NCBI RefSeq assembly: GCF_001625215.2
Contig: NC_030385.2
Span: 43,921,598-43,985,597 of the forward strand
Length of the DNA stretch: 64,000 bases
Reading direction: 5' to 3'
DNA from: Daucus carota subsp. sativus
Lineage: Eukaryota; Streptophyta; Magnoliopsida; Apiales; Apiaceae
Shown in pieces: positions 1-12,645 of this stretch (positions are counted from its first letter, which is position 1; every line of letters begins with the position of its first letter). The position numbers and the translations under genes are program-made. The notes beneath the pieces were generated by a model that was given only the letters and a program-made list of their open reading frames with translations, had not been told where the DNA came from and searched no databases.

Positions 1-389
1 ACAGTCAAAATACTAATAAGATCTTTAGGAAATTAAGCCTACTAGCAAATTAGCAATGTCTGGAAAAATACTTTATCAGTTGATTAAGTTGTCATATATT
101 CATGCAATGTGAAAGTTACGGTTGTGTCATCATAAGCTCCCAGGTCAGCACTCACTATCAGAAATATGTTTCATTGATAAAATTTCCAACAAGTTCCTCT
201 GGATAACAGTTTCAGGAATATATCCTGTGTTATCTGGACTTTGTTATTGCAATTATCTTAAACAAGTACCAGTAGGAATAGAATATTTACCATAGACCCA
301 AAAAACGGGCTATACATATATATTCTAGAGGTGCAAATTAAGGTAAATAGCTAGCAAAAAAATGAATTATGTAGGCATAAAAAAAGTAC

Positions 390-1775
390 CTTTCAATCGC
401 ATTGGCGTGGCCCAATTTTGTCAAAGCTCGCTCAATCTCTTCACTTACCTGATATGACATAGCAAAGTCAAGTGTCAAAGAATGCAGACCTCACTATATA
501 TACAAATTATTTGTCAGACCCCCAGTCTACAATTAGACTCTTTCTGCAAGGAAATTACTCAATTTCTTTCTGTATTTGCCCACATTTTTTTTTTTTTTTT
601 TTGCCACGGTATTTGCCCACATTTTTAATTAAGAAGAAATTTGATATAGGACTACAAATATATAATTCTACTAGTTACATGGCTAGAATTATTGTAAATA
701 TAAAGATCAATCTCAAGACCGAACCATATACCATATGTCAATAATCATAAAAAAACTGTATTCACAACGAACATGAGTCCTCCAATTTATTGTTGTTACT
801 TTGCACATATAAGAAAATATTTCCCATTTTCCACTACAAATTAACACGAGACTCTCTAGTACAACCAAGAGATGACTAATTCTACAACTCACAATTCTGC
901 GGAAGAGAGGCTCCAGGGATGAGCAAAGTCTTTGCAAGCTATCAACCTTCAGAGACTCCACAATCACGCTGTGGAAACAAACAAGTAGGTACTTAGATGA
1001 ACAAAAAACCCTGAATGCTCATTACATCACTAGAAGTACCAGAATTACACAAAATAGAAGTTCAGCTACAAGTCGATTCTCTTTAAGGTTTATGTGGATG
1101 CAAATACTAGGGCATAGAACCTACTTTTAGCTTGAAAAAGGACAATCGAACACATAATTCCAACTTATAGACATTCTAACTTTTACTTAAGGATATGGCA
1201 ACAGCCTAACAGGGGAGAAAACTCACTGAGACTGGAGATAGATGGGCAACTAGCAGACTATAGAAATCATCTCGAAAAGTACAATCTTTTACCGAGTCAG
1301 TTCCAGATGTTATGCCATATAATTAAAAGTCCTACCAATTACAGGACATACATAGGCCATAGCAACTAAATAACAGCCAGAGTCCTAGTTAAACTAAATC
1401 CTACCGATGCATCGCACTCAACTAATGGTCTGCCGCATTTAGGGTCTGATTGCTTCTTCTATTATGATTCAAGTATGTATTCTCTATCTCCCACACGCGA
1501 CACTGATGCCCTAAAAAAACATGGTGATTTTGCTGGCATATCCAATGCTAATAAACTACATATACTACAAACAAACGTAAACATCAACAATCAATTTCAA
1601 TATTGGATATAACAAAAACCTATACACACAGATATACATACAAACAATAAAACACCAACCTTGCCAAACCAGGTAACTTGGGCCTTTTTGACTGATGCAA
1701 ACCATCATCTTGATCCTCCCCACCATCATCAAAAGCCCTCTTCTCCACTTTCCTATTATTTCTTGAACTTTCCAT
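390..1775 (-). CDS. CBP60: CBP60-type calmodulin-binding transcription regulator, N-terminal exons only
   Basis: Three exons are readable: 1775-1660 (start codon at 1775), 968-893 and 448-390. Phases fit: 38 codons plus 2 nt, then closure at 64 codons, then 19 codons plus 2 nt. The protein starts with a basic, acidic and Lys/Arg-rich stretch (about residues 1-36), followed by the CBP60 signature with segments [20 protein letters not shown] and [18 protein letters not shown]. In plants, CBP60 proteins bind calmodulin and DNA and act in immune and stress transcription. The rest, including the central DNA-binding domain, lies left of position 1. I saw no further exon in 1-389, which reads as intron. 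Family assignment is strong; the exact member (CBP60A-G or SARD1) cannot be told from about 84 residues. Confidence 0.88.
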
Positions 1776-2904
1776 CTTTGGAAAGACTTCTCACCCACCC
1801 TGCCCTAAACTAGTACAGTACTAATATGTCCCGAAATTAGAAACAACAAAATTGATGACAAACCCTTCAAGACCAAGAAATTTCAAACGAAACACACAGT
1901 TTTGACTTATATATCAAATGGGTCACCTCAAATTTTTCAAGAAAAACAAAAACAAGAATAGTTCACTTATAATCTGAAACTTCCAGGTAAAGAAGATCTA
2001 CAGGCTTATATGGGACATTTAGATCTGTTGACAAATATTATACTCCCTCCGTCCCAAAATAGATGTCACTTTGACTTTTTGCACGTAATTTGATGTGCAA
2101 ATAAAACATACTTCTATACATTATTTTTCAAATTTTATTTTTCTGAATAAAAGTATAACATCCATATTTTTATTCATAAAAAGAAAATTTGAAAAATAAT
2201 ATATAGACATATGTTATATTTGCACCTCAAATTACGTGAAAAAAGTCAAAGTGACATGTATTGTGGGACGGAGGGAGTATTCATAATACTGTTTTTATTA
2301 CAGCTGTATTGCTTGTAATATTAATTGAAAAATCATTCATTTAAAGCTCAAACCGCGTTATAATAGGCAGCATTTGACTATTATTGTAAGGGTTTGTAGT
2401 AATAAAGAAAGAGTCAACTTGTGAAGACAATAACAACCCTACCCATTTGCTCTATTAATTGCATTTTCATTATTTTATTCTGTCTGCATTAGCTGCATCA
2501 TGTGTATAATCATGCAACAATGTGTTCACTTAATGATCTTTTTTCATGATTTTCATCATTTTAGTTCTTGAAAAAAGTTTCAGAGTCACCTGAGTTGAAT
2601 TCTGTTTGATATTTTCCTTTTTTTACCAGACTTTCACATTGTAAACACTGAAAGTTGCATTGTTGGAATGATAATTCATTTGACGTTGTTTTTAAATACG
2701 AAATCTTGTTAAGTTATCAGTTCTCCAAAAACGTAAACTTACTTCATCGATGGATCTATATAAGAATTAGGACTATTTGAATTTATCTTAAAATGACCAT
2801 CCATTTCATCTGATATCAATATAACAGTTAAAACACTTGTTTCAACTTTTATTATTCACATCCACGAATGCTATACTAATTAGAATATGAGATCACCATA
2901 AGCA
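1776..2904. other. Intergenic region between CBP60 and the S28 peptidase gene
   Basis: AT-rich sequence holding the CBP60 promoter and 5' UTR on its left and the 3' side of the S28 peptidase gene on its right. The only element I can support is a Stowaway-type MITE. No other coding stretch was seen. Confidence 0.6.
2043..2277. mobile_element. Stowaway-type MITE (Tc1/mariner), 235 bp
   Basis: Ends are the inverted repeat CTCCCTCCGTCCCA and its complement, flanked by TA on both sides (2041-2042 and 2278-2279). The inner arms are also complementary (TTTGACTTTTTGCACGTAAT against ATTACGTGAAAAAAGTCAAA), so the whole element folds back. It has no coding capacity. Confidence 0.9.
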
Positions 2905-5900
2905 TCAGATCTCCGAATTTGCATTACTGGAGATGTCACTGTGATACTGATCAATCCACTTTCGGATAATCTCTACTTCTTGCCTTCTCTGCATTGTAAG
3001 CCATTCTGGATCTTCTTTTATTGCAGAGCGGAGGTCAAGATGATGAGCTCCTACAAGTACAATTAGTTGAACATTGATGAAAAATTCTTCTTTATAACAA
3101 TGTGTTGCGGGTTTGAGACTCTGTTGAGGCGTGTGTGTGCGAGTGCTTAATTTTTTTTGATTGGCCACTACCAAAAACCAGAAGCAAAATTGTATCACAA
3201 AAGACTCACCTTTCTTGGTTACCAGTAGGGCTGCTCATGGGTCGGCGAACCCGCATAAACCGACCCAACCCAACCCTTAATTAGGCCGTCCAAACCGAAC
3301 CATCCAAACCCATGGGTTAGTTGGGTTAATTTTCAATTGACCCGTTTATATTGGGTTGGGTCAGAGTTTACCTATTTAAAACCCTAACCCAACCCAACCC
3401 GATCTAACTATTATAAAAGAGTAAATTAATATATAGTAGTAGTATTAAGTCTTGCATCTAATTGGTTGTTAAACTCCAATCTAGCTAGGAAGTTAATAAG
3501 GTCTGTTATTAGATGTGATAAGCAATCCATATAAATAATATGGTCACTCTTTTAGTATAGCACATTCAGATATACCGGTTATTAGCAGCACTTCTTTCTT
3601 TTAACTTGCAGTATGGACTTTCTCTTTTCTTTAACTTGTAGGATTTTATTTCACCTAGAGTCAATGTTAGCTACTTAACTTGTGAAAATATAATTGTTAT
3701 GAAAACTTTTTTGCTTGCTCGACCCATTCAACCCAAACCAACCCGACCCAACCCATCGCATAAGTAGTAGGGTTGGGTTGTAGGATTTTTTTGATATTAA
3801 TGGGTTATTTTTTTGTGACCCGAACTAAATGGGTTGGGTTACCTAAATGGTTAAAACCAACCCAACCCAGCCCATGTGCAGCCCTAGTTACCAGTGCTAC
3901 AATGCTTTCTGATATATTTTTAAGAACACTGCAAAATTTAAAACAAAAATTCCTTTCAATTTTGTTAGCGTTGACAATTAGGAAAGTCATGGAAAACGAA
4001 CATGTTTTATTTTCTCTTCATCTTCCTAATGTAGTTCTAAGAAAGGTTTATTGAAGCCGAAAAATGATCATCTGAGTTAGCTTAAGAGGCGGATATCGAC
4101 TGACCTGCCTCTACTCCACGGGTCTTGCATTCCATTGGAAAAGATGATATTACTACCAAATCTCTTGAGCACTTGTTCAATCCTCTGTGCATAACAAATG
4201 ATGGGATTAGATTTTATCTCGTTAATAAAAATTTAGTAGTTATTTTGAAACTTACACTTCCACCAAATTCAGTAGTGATCCAGTGTGGCCGGGGCTTAAC
4301 TCCAAAAGTACTTAAGCAATCCTCTTCAAACCGCTTGTAATCAAAGGAAAATGGAGGAAACATACTCTCATTCGAGCAAGTCATGGGCATGACCATCTCT
4401 GTGCAGGCCTAAAATAATAGATATGTTGAATATCAGTAAAATAGAACCATATACTTCACTTTTATACTTATAAGTTATTCTTATTTAAGTTATGCTGATA
4501 CTTAGGACAAATTCAGACCACGTGGGTTTTGATTACATATAAACAAATTTATAGTACTTTTGTATCGTCTAAGAAATAATGTACCGATAATGCATACCTG
4601 CCAGTCCCAACCATGGAGACCATGAGTATCAGTACTGCCTTTTCCTATGTTGAAACACTTTTCTGTGCTTGAATAATTGTAATACAAGCTTGCAGCAGCG
4701 AAAGTTTTAATGAGCTTGGAAGTTCCAGCAGGCAAATCATCAATAATTCTGCACATCTACATCCAGAGCATGCCGAAAAATTTGAAGTAGCAATTGTAAT
4801 ACAAGTGTTTTAGTTAATGTGCTTGGAATTTTTACTAAAGTTTGTAAGTTCATATGTAGTAATGTTAACTGAAGCACCTTTTGTACAGGGTAAGCAGGAA
4901 GCGGCTTCATGAAATTGGCTTCCATCGGGTAATTCACCATGGCTGTGTAAATAAAAGCCGACATTAACCAATTTCTTGCAGTATATACTGATTCAAGATT
5001 CCTGAAATCAAAAGAAAATTTTATTAAAAATACCAAGTTGCCCGTAAAAGGCAATGGTGTGAATTATGTGACTTACTTGCAAGTTTTGAAAGTTTTGCTG
5101 AGTTGAGGAAGACTATTTGCAGTAGTTGACATAGCAAACAGTTCGTCCCAGCTGCCTTTTATCACATCATAACAACTCGAGCTTACGTCCTGATTTTTTT
5201 TGAAATTGAATTATGTTGATTCAGTTAGAATAGGCGATAAATTATTATTGTAACCACCACTCTCTCATTCTGGAAGTCTGAATAAATCAAATTATTATTC
5301 AACAGGCTCACCTTGTAATCCTGAGAGACAGCATCGTAGAAGCTAGACCACGGAGTTATGACATCAAACTGCAAAATCGGGGCTGATGAAGCCAGAGCTC
5401 CGATGGCTATATGTGGATATTTCAGTCTAAACCAGGCTGCTAGCACTACAAGAAGAAAGAGGGTAAAAATAATCTTACTGAGAAACAAAATCATAATGTC
5501 GAAACAAGGTCACGAGTAGATTATTAGTAGACTCCAAAAGTAAATAATTGTTGTTCCGTATCTGACATGAATTTTACTACAATTATTGTATATTTGTATC
5601 CACTGGAAATAAACCCAAAAATGGAGAATGCTTATCATGTAACAATCAGTACTTCTCCTTCTATCAAAATGAATTCCAATTCATGTAAAAACTGGATAAA
5701 GTTATATGATCATCAAACTAAATGTACACATGTAAATTAAGATAATTCAAGAACTCACTGCCTCCATACGAACCACCAAAGACCACAACTGGGGAGGCCT
5801 CAGACGAAAGATTCTGTTTCAAGCTCCTGATCAGGCCAGCAAAATCAGCTAATGCTTGTTGCGATGTCAGGTAGCCTAATGTCTTAGCAGATTTGTAAGA

Positions 5901-6711
5901 GTCATTACCAAATGGCTTCGATTCCCCATAATATCTATGCTGAATCCTCACATTTAAACAGAATTACACAACCAATGAGCAAGACTAACAATGAGTCAAT
6001 GACTCCTTTCTTTTCGAAAGAAAATATCAGATACTAATAAAGTGATAGCCTAGTGGTAAGGACTTATCCCGTCCCACCTTGTAAGGCATACAAGCCTAAT
6101 TTATTTTTCGGTTTAAATATCCAAGTTGCAGAAATTATTTTCAAACATACAGTGCAACCTCATTTGCAACGCCAGTAACCTCAAAATCAACTGTGTTGCA
6201 ACCTCAATTGCAAGTTCGACTGTATTTTTGAAAATAAGTCTGGAAACATGAGTATTTTTGCAAATCTTACTTTTTTTGTAAAAAAAGTGACAATCTTTGT
6301 GTGTGTGTGCGTGTGTGAAGATGTACTGACTTCAATGAAGACCAGAAGGGCATGAAACTGTGGAGCAATGTCAAGCATGAAGCCAGTGTTGTTAGCAAAC
6401 CATTCAATATTCCCTTCATTGCCAGTGTAAACAAATATAGGAGCTCCCTTGTGCCAGAACTTGCTGTTTATGAGGTACTTCTGGTAGAAAACCTTGGAGC
6501 TCTCAGGCTGGAAATTGAAGTGGTCAAGAATCTGAGGAAAGTACTGAGTTTTGTATGGTGTTTCATCATGTTTCAGAGTCTTGGCAGCTTCTTCTTGTGA
6601 TGAATGTGCTACTGATCCTGGGAAATAAGCAGTTGCTTGTCTTGATTCTACTGTTGCTGCAATTAAGATAAGAGAGACAAGAAACATGAGCAAGAATGAA
6701 GATGCAGCCAT
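2905..6711 (-). CDS. Serine carboxypeptidase S28 family (lysosomal Pro-X carboxypeptidase-like), exon 9 split by a transposon
   Basis: Ten exons: 6711-6331, 5939-5759, 5445-5312, 5189-5077, 5001-4878, 4756-4598, 4408-4256, 4184-4105, 3928 to about 3210 (interrupted), 3050-2905. Omitting the insertion, phases fit throughout and give about 506 residues, normal for the family. The chosen ATG at 6711 begins a hydrophobic signal peptide; an in-frame ATG at 6780 lies upstream of the TATA-like site. Catalytic landmarks are the nucleophile Ser in GGSYGGM, the Asp in [10 protein letters not shown] and the His in [10 protein letters not shown]. Family members cleave after proline in vacuole or cell wall. 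A 661-bp hAT element lies inside exon 9, so read-through ends in a stop about 28 codons into the element, before the catalytic His. Unless the element is spliced out, this allele is probably non-functional. Confidence 0.85.
3226..3886. mobile_element. Non-autonomous hAT element, 661 bp, inside an S28 peptidase exon
   Basis: Termini are TAGGGCTGCTCATGGG and its near-complement CCCATGTGCAGCCCTA. The flanks are the exact 8-bp duplication gttaccag at 3218-3225 and 3887-3894. Eight-base duplications and TAGGG-type ends are typical of hAT. Subterminal regions are packed with CCCAACCC and GGGTTGGG motifs, as in the copies at 21010 and 37038. No transposase is present. Confidence 0.93.
6040..6105 (+). 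repeat. tRNA-derived SINE-like fragment in intron 1 of the S28 gene
   Basis: GATAGCCTAGTGGTAAGGAC resembles a Pol III A box of tRNA-derived SINEs. A convincing B box was not found, so this is a fragment at best. Confidence 0.3.
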
Positions 6712-6767
6712 TGATTCCACCTCACTACAAATGAAATCTTGTGACTTAGTGTTGATATTCTTGATGC

Positions 6768-6777
6768 ATATATATAG
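6768..6777 (-). promoter_or_regulatory. TATA box of the S28 peptidase gene
   Basis: On the minus strand CTATATATATGC lies about 57 bp upstream of the ATG at 6711, a suitable distance for a short 5' UTR. It supports choosing the inner ATG over the one at 6780. Confidence 0.5.
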
Positions 6778-8714
6778 CAAACAGATAAAAATTAAAAGAT
6801 TCCCGGAAAAAGATTATGCGTCACTGTCATTATTCTAAACGTCCTGTTCTGTAGTTGGTCGGATCGATTAAATCTCCGATTTATCATCTCGTTAATTTCC
6901 GATCAATCCAATTAATCCTTGTTCCGTGTCTTCCTCAATTAAATTTGATTCTCGTTTTTTACAACACTCAAGCCCTATAATTATTTGTAAGTAATACATA
7001 AAATCAGGAACAAAAGACAAGTTTGTATCTTGAAAAATAATTTCACTAATTTACTGATTTTTGAAGATCAGCCGGAACCGAGAAAGTACGACATCAAGTG
7101 GTAAGCGGAGCATTGTTAGGCTTTTACTGTGATGTCGTGTTAGGCGAATCTTTGGGGACATACATATACGTACACACACTGACACACGCACATACCCATT
7201 CTTGTGGGAATTATGGCTCGTTTGGCATCATTTGATAAAGTTGCTAACTTTTTTTTCAACATCTTTCTGATTCAAGAATCTGGTTTAGATACTAATACAT
7301 ATCAGAAAAGGGATAATTAACCACATATTAGAACTAAGTGCTATTTTATGTCATTTAAAAAACTGGTAGCGAGCACGGTTGGATAGCTCAGTGGCCAATG
7401 AGAGTTTATCATCTGTCGTCCCAAGTCCTACCGGTAGCAATGTGTTTTTTTGTTGTTATTCGGTGCATGGATTGAGTGATCATAGATGATAGAACACGGG
7501 AAGTTACTTATCCAACTTACAAGTTTTACGAGAAGTCAATTCTTGCATGATTATCGAACACAATCTGATCATGAATAATACAAGTTTCATGTAATATTAA
7601 GGAGAATGGTGAAGGATGAGAAATTGCGGTAAGTGTGAGGATAAGAAAGTGAAGTTCACTCTGAGGGGTGGTGGTGGGGATAAAGAAGAGATGGACAGAT
7701 GGTGGTGGTCTAAGCTACAAGGACAGCACAAGAGCACATGGTACTAGTAAAATTGTGCAGTCCTCGAGTCTTCAGATTTGCCGCAATCAAACAATTGCCT
7801 GCACGGCTATACTATACGTTTTGTTTTCTGGATCCAACGTGACAAAATGCTGGTTTACCGATTTATCTTACCAGATTTTTTTAGAAAATATCAGGACTGA
7901 TCATAGATTTATTGGAAATATTATAAAATACGTTTTTTTAATTTTTGTGGTGTAGATAGGTGGATTTTTCACAAAACAACAATTTTAATTTGTAAGATGC
8001 AAATGGGTTGAATTTTTAACTAAACACACAGTATCAGCTACGATTCGATATTTACTAATATAATTTAATCAAAAAAATTTAATAATCCAGGAGTTGGATT
8101 TTTAGATGATAAATCAAAATAAAATTTTGGATATTGTCTAGATGTGAAGGAAAATGAAAATTTTCCTATGTGAAACAAAATTGATGAATATAAAAATATT
8201 GATGTGTTAATAAAAATAATATAACATAACCAACGTAAAATTAATGACTTTATTATAAAAGATGAAGGAAGTTTTTTGGGTGAAGGAAGTTAAAATTCTA
8301 TATAGCAAAATGGCATTAAATAAATACATGATATGAAAGAAATTTCTATAATTGAATTAAATATGAACTAGATGAGAGATAGAAAAAATTACATGGACCG
8401 AAGCACATAGTCACACATATTATCTGATCGTTAACATAAAATCCTAAATTTTCTTGATAAAAGTTTAGCAACTTCCGATTTGGATATGTAGATTTTCTTG
8501 ATAATTAACCCATTGAATATGTAGATTTTTTGACAATATATATAAATTTACTTGTTTGATATTCAGCCCATAATTAAATTCTAGATTAGATAAATATAAC
8601 AATAATGAAACGAATACGAAAACAAAGCACACACCGTCTTCTTGTTATGATTGTTTCCGAGAGATAGATACAGAAACAGAGTGAGTAGATACATACATAT
8701 ACACATAACGATCA
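6778..8714. other. Intergenic region between the S28 gene and YKT6
   Basis: Divergent promoter region, AT-rich, without a supported gene. Around 7380-7400 there is a tRNA-like A-box string (GGATAGCTCAGTGG) that could be a decayed SINE. About 8640-8714 is likely the YKT6 5' UTR. Confidence 0.5.
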
Positions 8715-10728
8715 ATGAAGATCACTGCATTACTGGTGGTAAAATGCCATCCGGCCGGTGCGGATCCGGTGATTCTAGCGAATGCGACGGATGTCAGCCA
8801 TTTCGGTTACTTTCAACGCCCCAGCGTTAGGGAATTCATCGTCTTCGTCGGCCGTACCGTCGCTAGTCGCACTCCTCCTTCTCAACGCCAGTCTGTTCAA
8901 CACGAAGGTCTCTCTCCCTCTCCCTCTCCCTCTCTCTCCCCTCTGATTAGTGATCAATTGAGTTTCGGATCTACGTTTTTTTTAATGATTTGTAAGCTGG
9001 TGAATTGGTCATAAAAATTCTTTTTTTATTTGTAATTGTTGGACTTTATATGATGATTTGATTTAAATTGTAATACAAGTTGGGAAATTGTGTAATTTCA
9101 GGGTTGGAATGATGTAGAGTTTTCGAGTTTAGATTGATATTGTGTAGAGCCTTTAGTTATGGAGATTCTTTTTGTAGAATGTTGATGTCAGTTAGTTATG
9201 TTAATGGAGAACTTGTTGAATTGTTTTTTATTATTGATTTTTGCTCTTTTGTTGGTTGATAGAGTACAAGGTGCATTCATATAATAGGAATGGTCTTTGT
9301 GTCTTGGGATTTATGGATGATCATTACCCTGTTCGAAGCGCGTTCTCTTTGTTAAACCAGGTGCGTCTGTATCAGTTTTATATAGGTGAATTGCTTGTAC
9401 TCGTTCGATTTTCACTAATAGATTTTTTTAGTAAGAAGATCTTTCTTCTACTTTAGGTATCTTTTATTTCTTCCCGTTCTTTCACATAGTTGTTTATTTA
9501 GTACTGGGAAAGGGGCTCAACTTGATTAACTTTCACGAGTTGAGGTGCATATGTATGTTATGGTTGTCTTTGTGTGTATATATGTATTCGACTATTCATT
9601 TCAATAATAATTTTAGTTTTATTGTTTGATCAACTTCATCTTCAAATTTATCATAGAGATTGCTAAAAAGTTTGAAGCTATATCTTTTGATTGGTTTGAA
9701 GGAATAAGGTTAGGGTGCGAGTCAAGTGAAATTTTTACTTCTTTGTAGACAAATATTAAAAAGTTTCATTTCTTCCTAGTTCCTACATTCGATCTAAAGA
9801 AATCTAAAATACAGGTACAAGGGATTGCCTCATTCATACTTCTTCACAAACTTAAAAATCCCTTCACTTTTAGTTGTCCTCAAAGTTCTTTAAATTCATA
9901 CTATTTAACCAAATAATAGTGAAAAGTAATAGGTACAAGGGAGTGATAAGGTAATATCATACAAGACATCAGCATATTTGTAAGTAAGAGGCAGTTATGA
10001 TCATTCCTTCATTGTCTGTTAGTTTGGGTTGTGGCAAGTCAGGTGTCACTATCAGTCATTACAAATTTACAATGACAAGCGTATTGATGTGCCAGACAGT
10101 TACTTGACTTCTAATAATCTGTTGGTGTTTTACAGTTAATAGATGAGTACCAAAAGAATTTTGGGGAGTCATGGAGGACTGTTCAGGCGGATAACGCTCA
10201 ACCATGGCCGTATCTAAATGAAGCTTTGACCAAGTTTCAGGTATATATATGGTTCCAACTTCCAACATTACTTTAACAAAATGTATTGCCATCTTGGTGT
10301 TTTTTAGTTAAGTTTTCGACTACTGCAGCAGATTAATAGAAACTCCACTATGTATTTTAATATACAGGACCCTGCTGAGGCTGACAAACTGTTGAAGATC
10401 CAGAGAGAACTGGATGAAACAAAAATTATTTTGGTAAGTTCTTATATTAAAGTGACTCCAAATGTTAACAATTTAATATTTAATTGGTATGAGATCTGGG
10501 TCGGATCCTTAATATAAAGCAGACATTTAACCTTGAAGTGATCAAGTTCAAAATGATTTACAAGGCCTGACAACTTCTTTTGAAAGTGATTCTCATAAGT
10601 GAATTATTCCATGTAATTTCATTAACTTATGCTATAAATGATGTATATAATTATGTGTATGTTGTCTTGGTATGAGACACTAATTTGAAAATGTAGAATG
10701 AATTTAAGATGTATAATTTTATTTATCC

Positions 10729-10759
<31 letters not shown>

Positions 10760-11373
10760 AAAAAAGAAGAAGTTTATCTGGTAAAAAGCCATGACATGAA
10801 TTTTATATTGTAATATCATACAGCACAAGACGATCGATAGTGTTCTTGCTCGAGGGGAGAAGCTGGACAGTTTGGTTGAGAAGAGTTCAGATCTCAGTGC
10901 AGCTTCACAGGTACTTATATCAGTTCCAGAGCTTCCTAGTAACCCTCACCAATTTACTTTGAACTTGATTTGTCATGAATCCCATAGTAATTATACTATT
11001 CTGAATTATATGTTTCAATACTTGTTGAGGACTTGAGGTGAACTCTAAGCTGTAGGGCATTTATAATTTTGCTTTATAATTAAAGGTATATTTTTAATGT
11101 ATGTCCTATGTATCCACAGAATCGTTTTTTTCTTCTATTCTTCTGCCATAAGCACATGTTCATTCTTGTAATCATGCTATGAGCTATTAATCCAGAAAGA
11201 GTATCTATATGGGTGTCTGTTACATATATGGCCTTTGTTTATGTTTTTTCTGTTTTGTTATTGTGAAAATAAAGTTGCTTGTTGCTAATACTTAAACATG
11301 TTGGTGGTAATTCTTCAAACAGATGTTCTACAAACAGGCGAAGAAAACCAATCAGTGCTGTACAATATTATAG
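8715..11373 (+). CDS. YKT61: YKT6-type R-SNARE (longin SNARE), 199 aa, complete
   Basis: Six exons: 8715-8907, 9263-9360, 10136-10240, 10368-10433, 10824-10910, 11323-11373, giving 600 nt with consistent phases and 199 residues, the usual plant YKT6 length. The N-terminal longin domain (about 1-130) includes SHFGYFQRPSVREFIVFVGR and GFMDDHYPVRSAFSLLNQ. The SNARE motif (about 137-195) has the zero-layer Arg in DSVLARGEKL. The C-terminus CCTIL gives a CaaX-type prenylation cysteine preceded by a palmitoylation cysteine. YKT6 cycles between cytosol and Golgi, endosome, vacuole and autophagosome membranes and acts in fusion. No TM segment is present, as expected for a lipid-anchored SNARE. Confidence 0.96.
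10727..10765. repeat. Homopolymer tract, about 23 C followed by 16 A
   Basis: Lies in YKT6 intron 4, away from the splice borders. Such tracts are prone to sequencing and assembly length errors. Confidence 0.9.
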
Positions 11374-12000
11374 AAGATTCTGAAGTGAGAGACTGGCCAA
11401 GCCATTGTTTATTGTTATACTTTGATGAAGTTAAAGTAAGCTATGCTGTTTATAAGGTGTTGTGTCGAAACATCTGTTCTTTATTCATGTATCCTAGCTT
11501 ATATAATCAAAGAATAGTATATTGATGATATTGGCAAGTTTAAATGTATCGGATTAGAATGAATGCTTCAACTGGGTACTTGCTAAACTTGTTTGGTTTA
11601 TCAAATTTTGGTTATTCATAATACTTCAGTGTAGTAACCTCAGGGAATAAAGTTCACATAGAAGATAATTTAATGGTTGCTTCATTTGTACACTAATGTA
11701 ATAATGTTTACCAACATCACTTGCATGAACCTTTTTGTGTTGTGCACTGGAGTGAAATCGCATCCTTAAACACTAAAGGTCTGCAACAAACTTGCTCGCA
11801 AGTTCTTTTTCAGTCTCAAGCACTCAAATTCTGAAAACTTCATTGACGGAAACATTTAAGAAAGTAGCCACCCTTTTACAATACATTACTAGCACAAAAG
11901 ACCCTTACAAAGCCTATTCATAAGTTCTAGCACTGCTTGGTCCGAAACCTTTATTCCTATAGTTGCCAAGACATGTGATCTGCCCTTAATGTTCACCCTT
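11374..12000. other. Convergent intergenic region (YKT6 and lipocalin 3' ends)
   Basis: Holds the two 3' UTRs facing each other. No further feature is supported. Confidence 0.55.
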
Positions 12001-12645
12001 CTACTTACCAAAAAGGGATTTGATCCACCAAACGCCTGTGTCAGTCGGCTTTTCTTCACTCGCCGGAGGAGGATCAGCCTGTGGTGTCTTGTGAAGCTTG
12101 CTCACATCATAGCCTTCAGCTTCCGCCCTCTGCACCAGACGGTTGTAGACTTCTTCGTCGATATGAGTATCTCTGCATAGTATCTGCAGATATCAAACCA
12201 TGATTAGCCAAACATATATCTACAAGCTTAAGTAAGTCTCAGTTAGTAAAAAGGCCTGAGATCGAGAAATTACCCAAAGAGACTTCCTGTTAGGCACCCC
12301 AACAAGAACATGGTGATAATCCTCATCAATATACAAAACCCAGTAATCTCCCACAACAGGAATGATAGGAAGGAAAGGAGGCACATAGAACTTGACTTTG
12401 AGCTTGGCCTCATCACTCGAAGGGTCGGTTTTATAAGCCGTCCCTTCGATGAAATCCCTCTTTCCAGAGCTCCAGGTCTCATTCAGAACATGGACAGTTC
12501 CATCTCCATTCAGAGTGTAGTTAGCTCTGGTGTTCTCTCCAGTCCTTGGCTGGAAAAACGAAGGAAAGGAAGCTATTTCATACCACCTCCCCATGTACCT
12601 CTCCAAGTCTAGCCCTTTTACCACTTCCATTTCTTTGTTTGCCAT
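12001..12645 (-). CDS. TIL: Temperature-induced lipocalin, 184 aa, complete
   Basis: Two exons: 12645-12274 (124 codons) and 12183-12001 (60 codons plus stop). The start MANKEMEVVKGLDLERYMGR is chosen because the lipocalin N-terminus begins there; an upstream in-frame ATG adds an untypical extension. Lipocalin landmarks are GRWYEIASFPSFFQP (first conserved region with the G-x-W motif), GDYWVLYIDEDYHHVLVGVP (second region) and ILCRD (third). The C-terminus GVWWIKSLFGK is typical of plant TIL proteins, which sit at the plasma membrane, move to chloroplasts under stress and protect lipids from peroxidation. No signal peptide is seen, consistent with TIL rather than the plastid lipocalin CHL. Confidence 0.95.
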
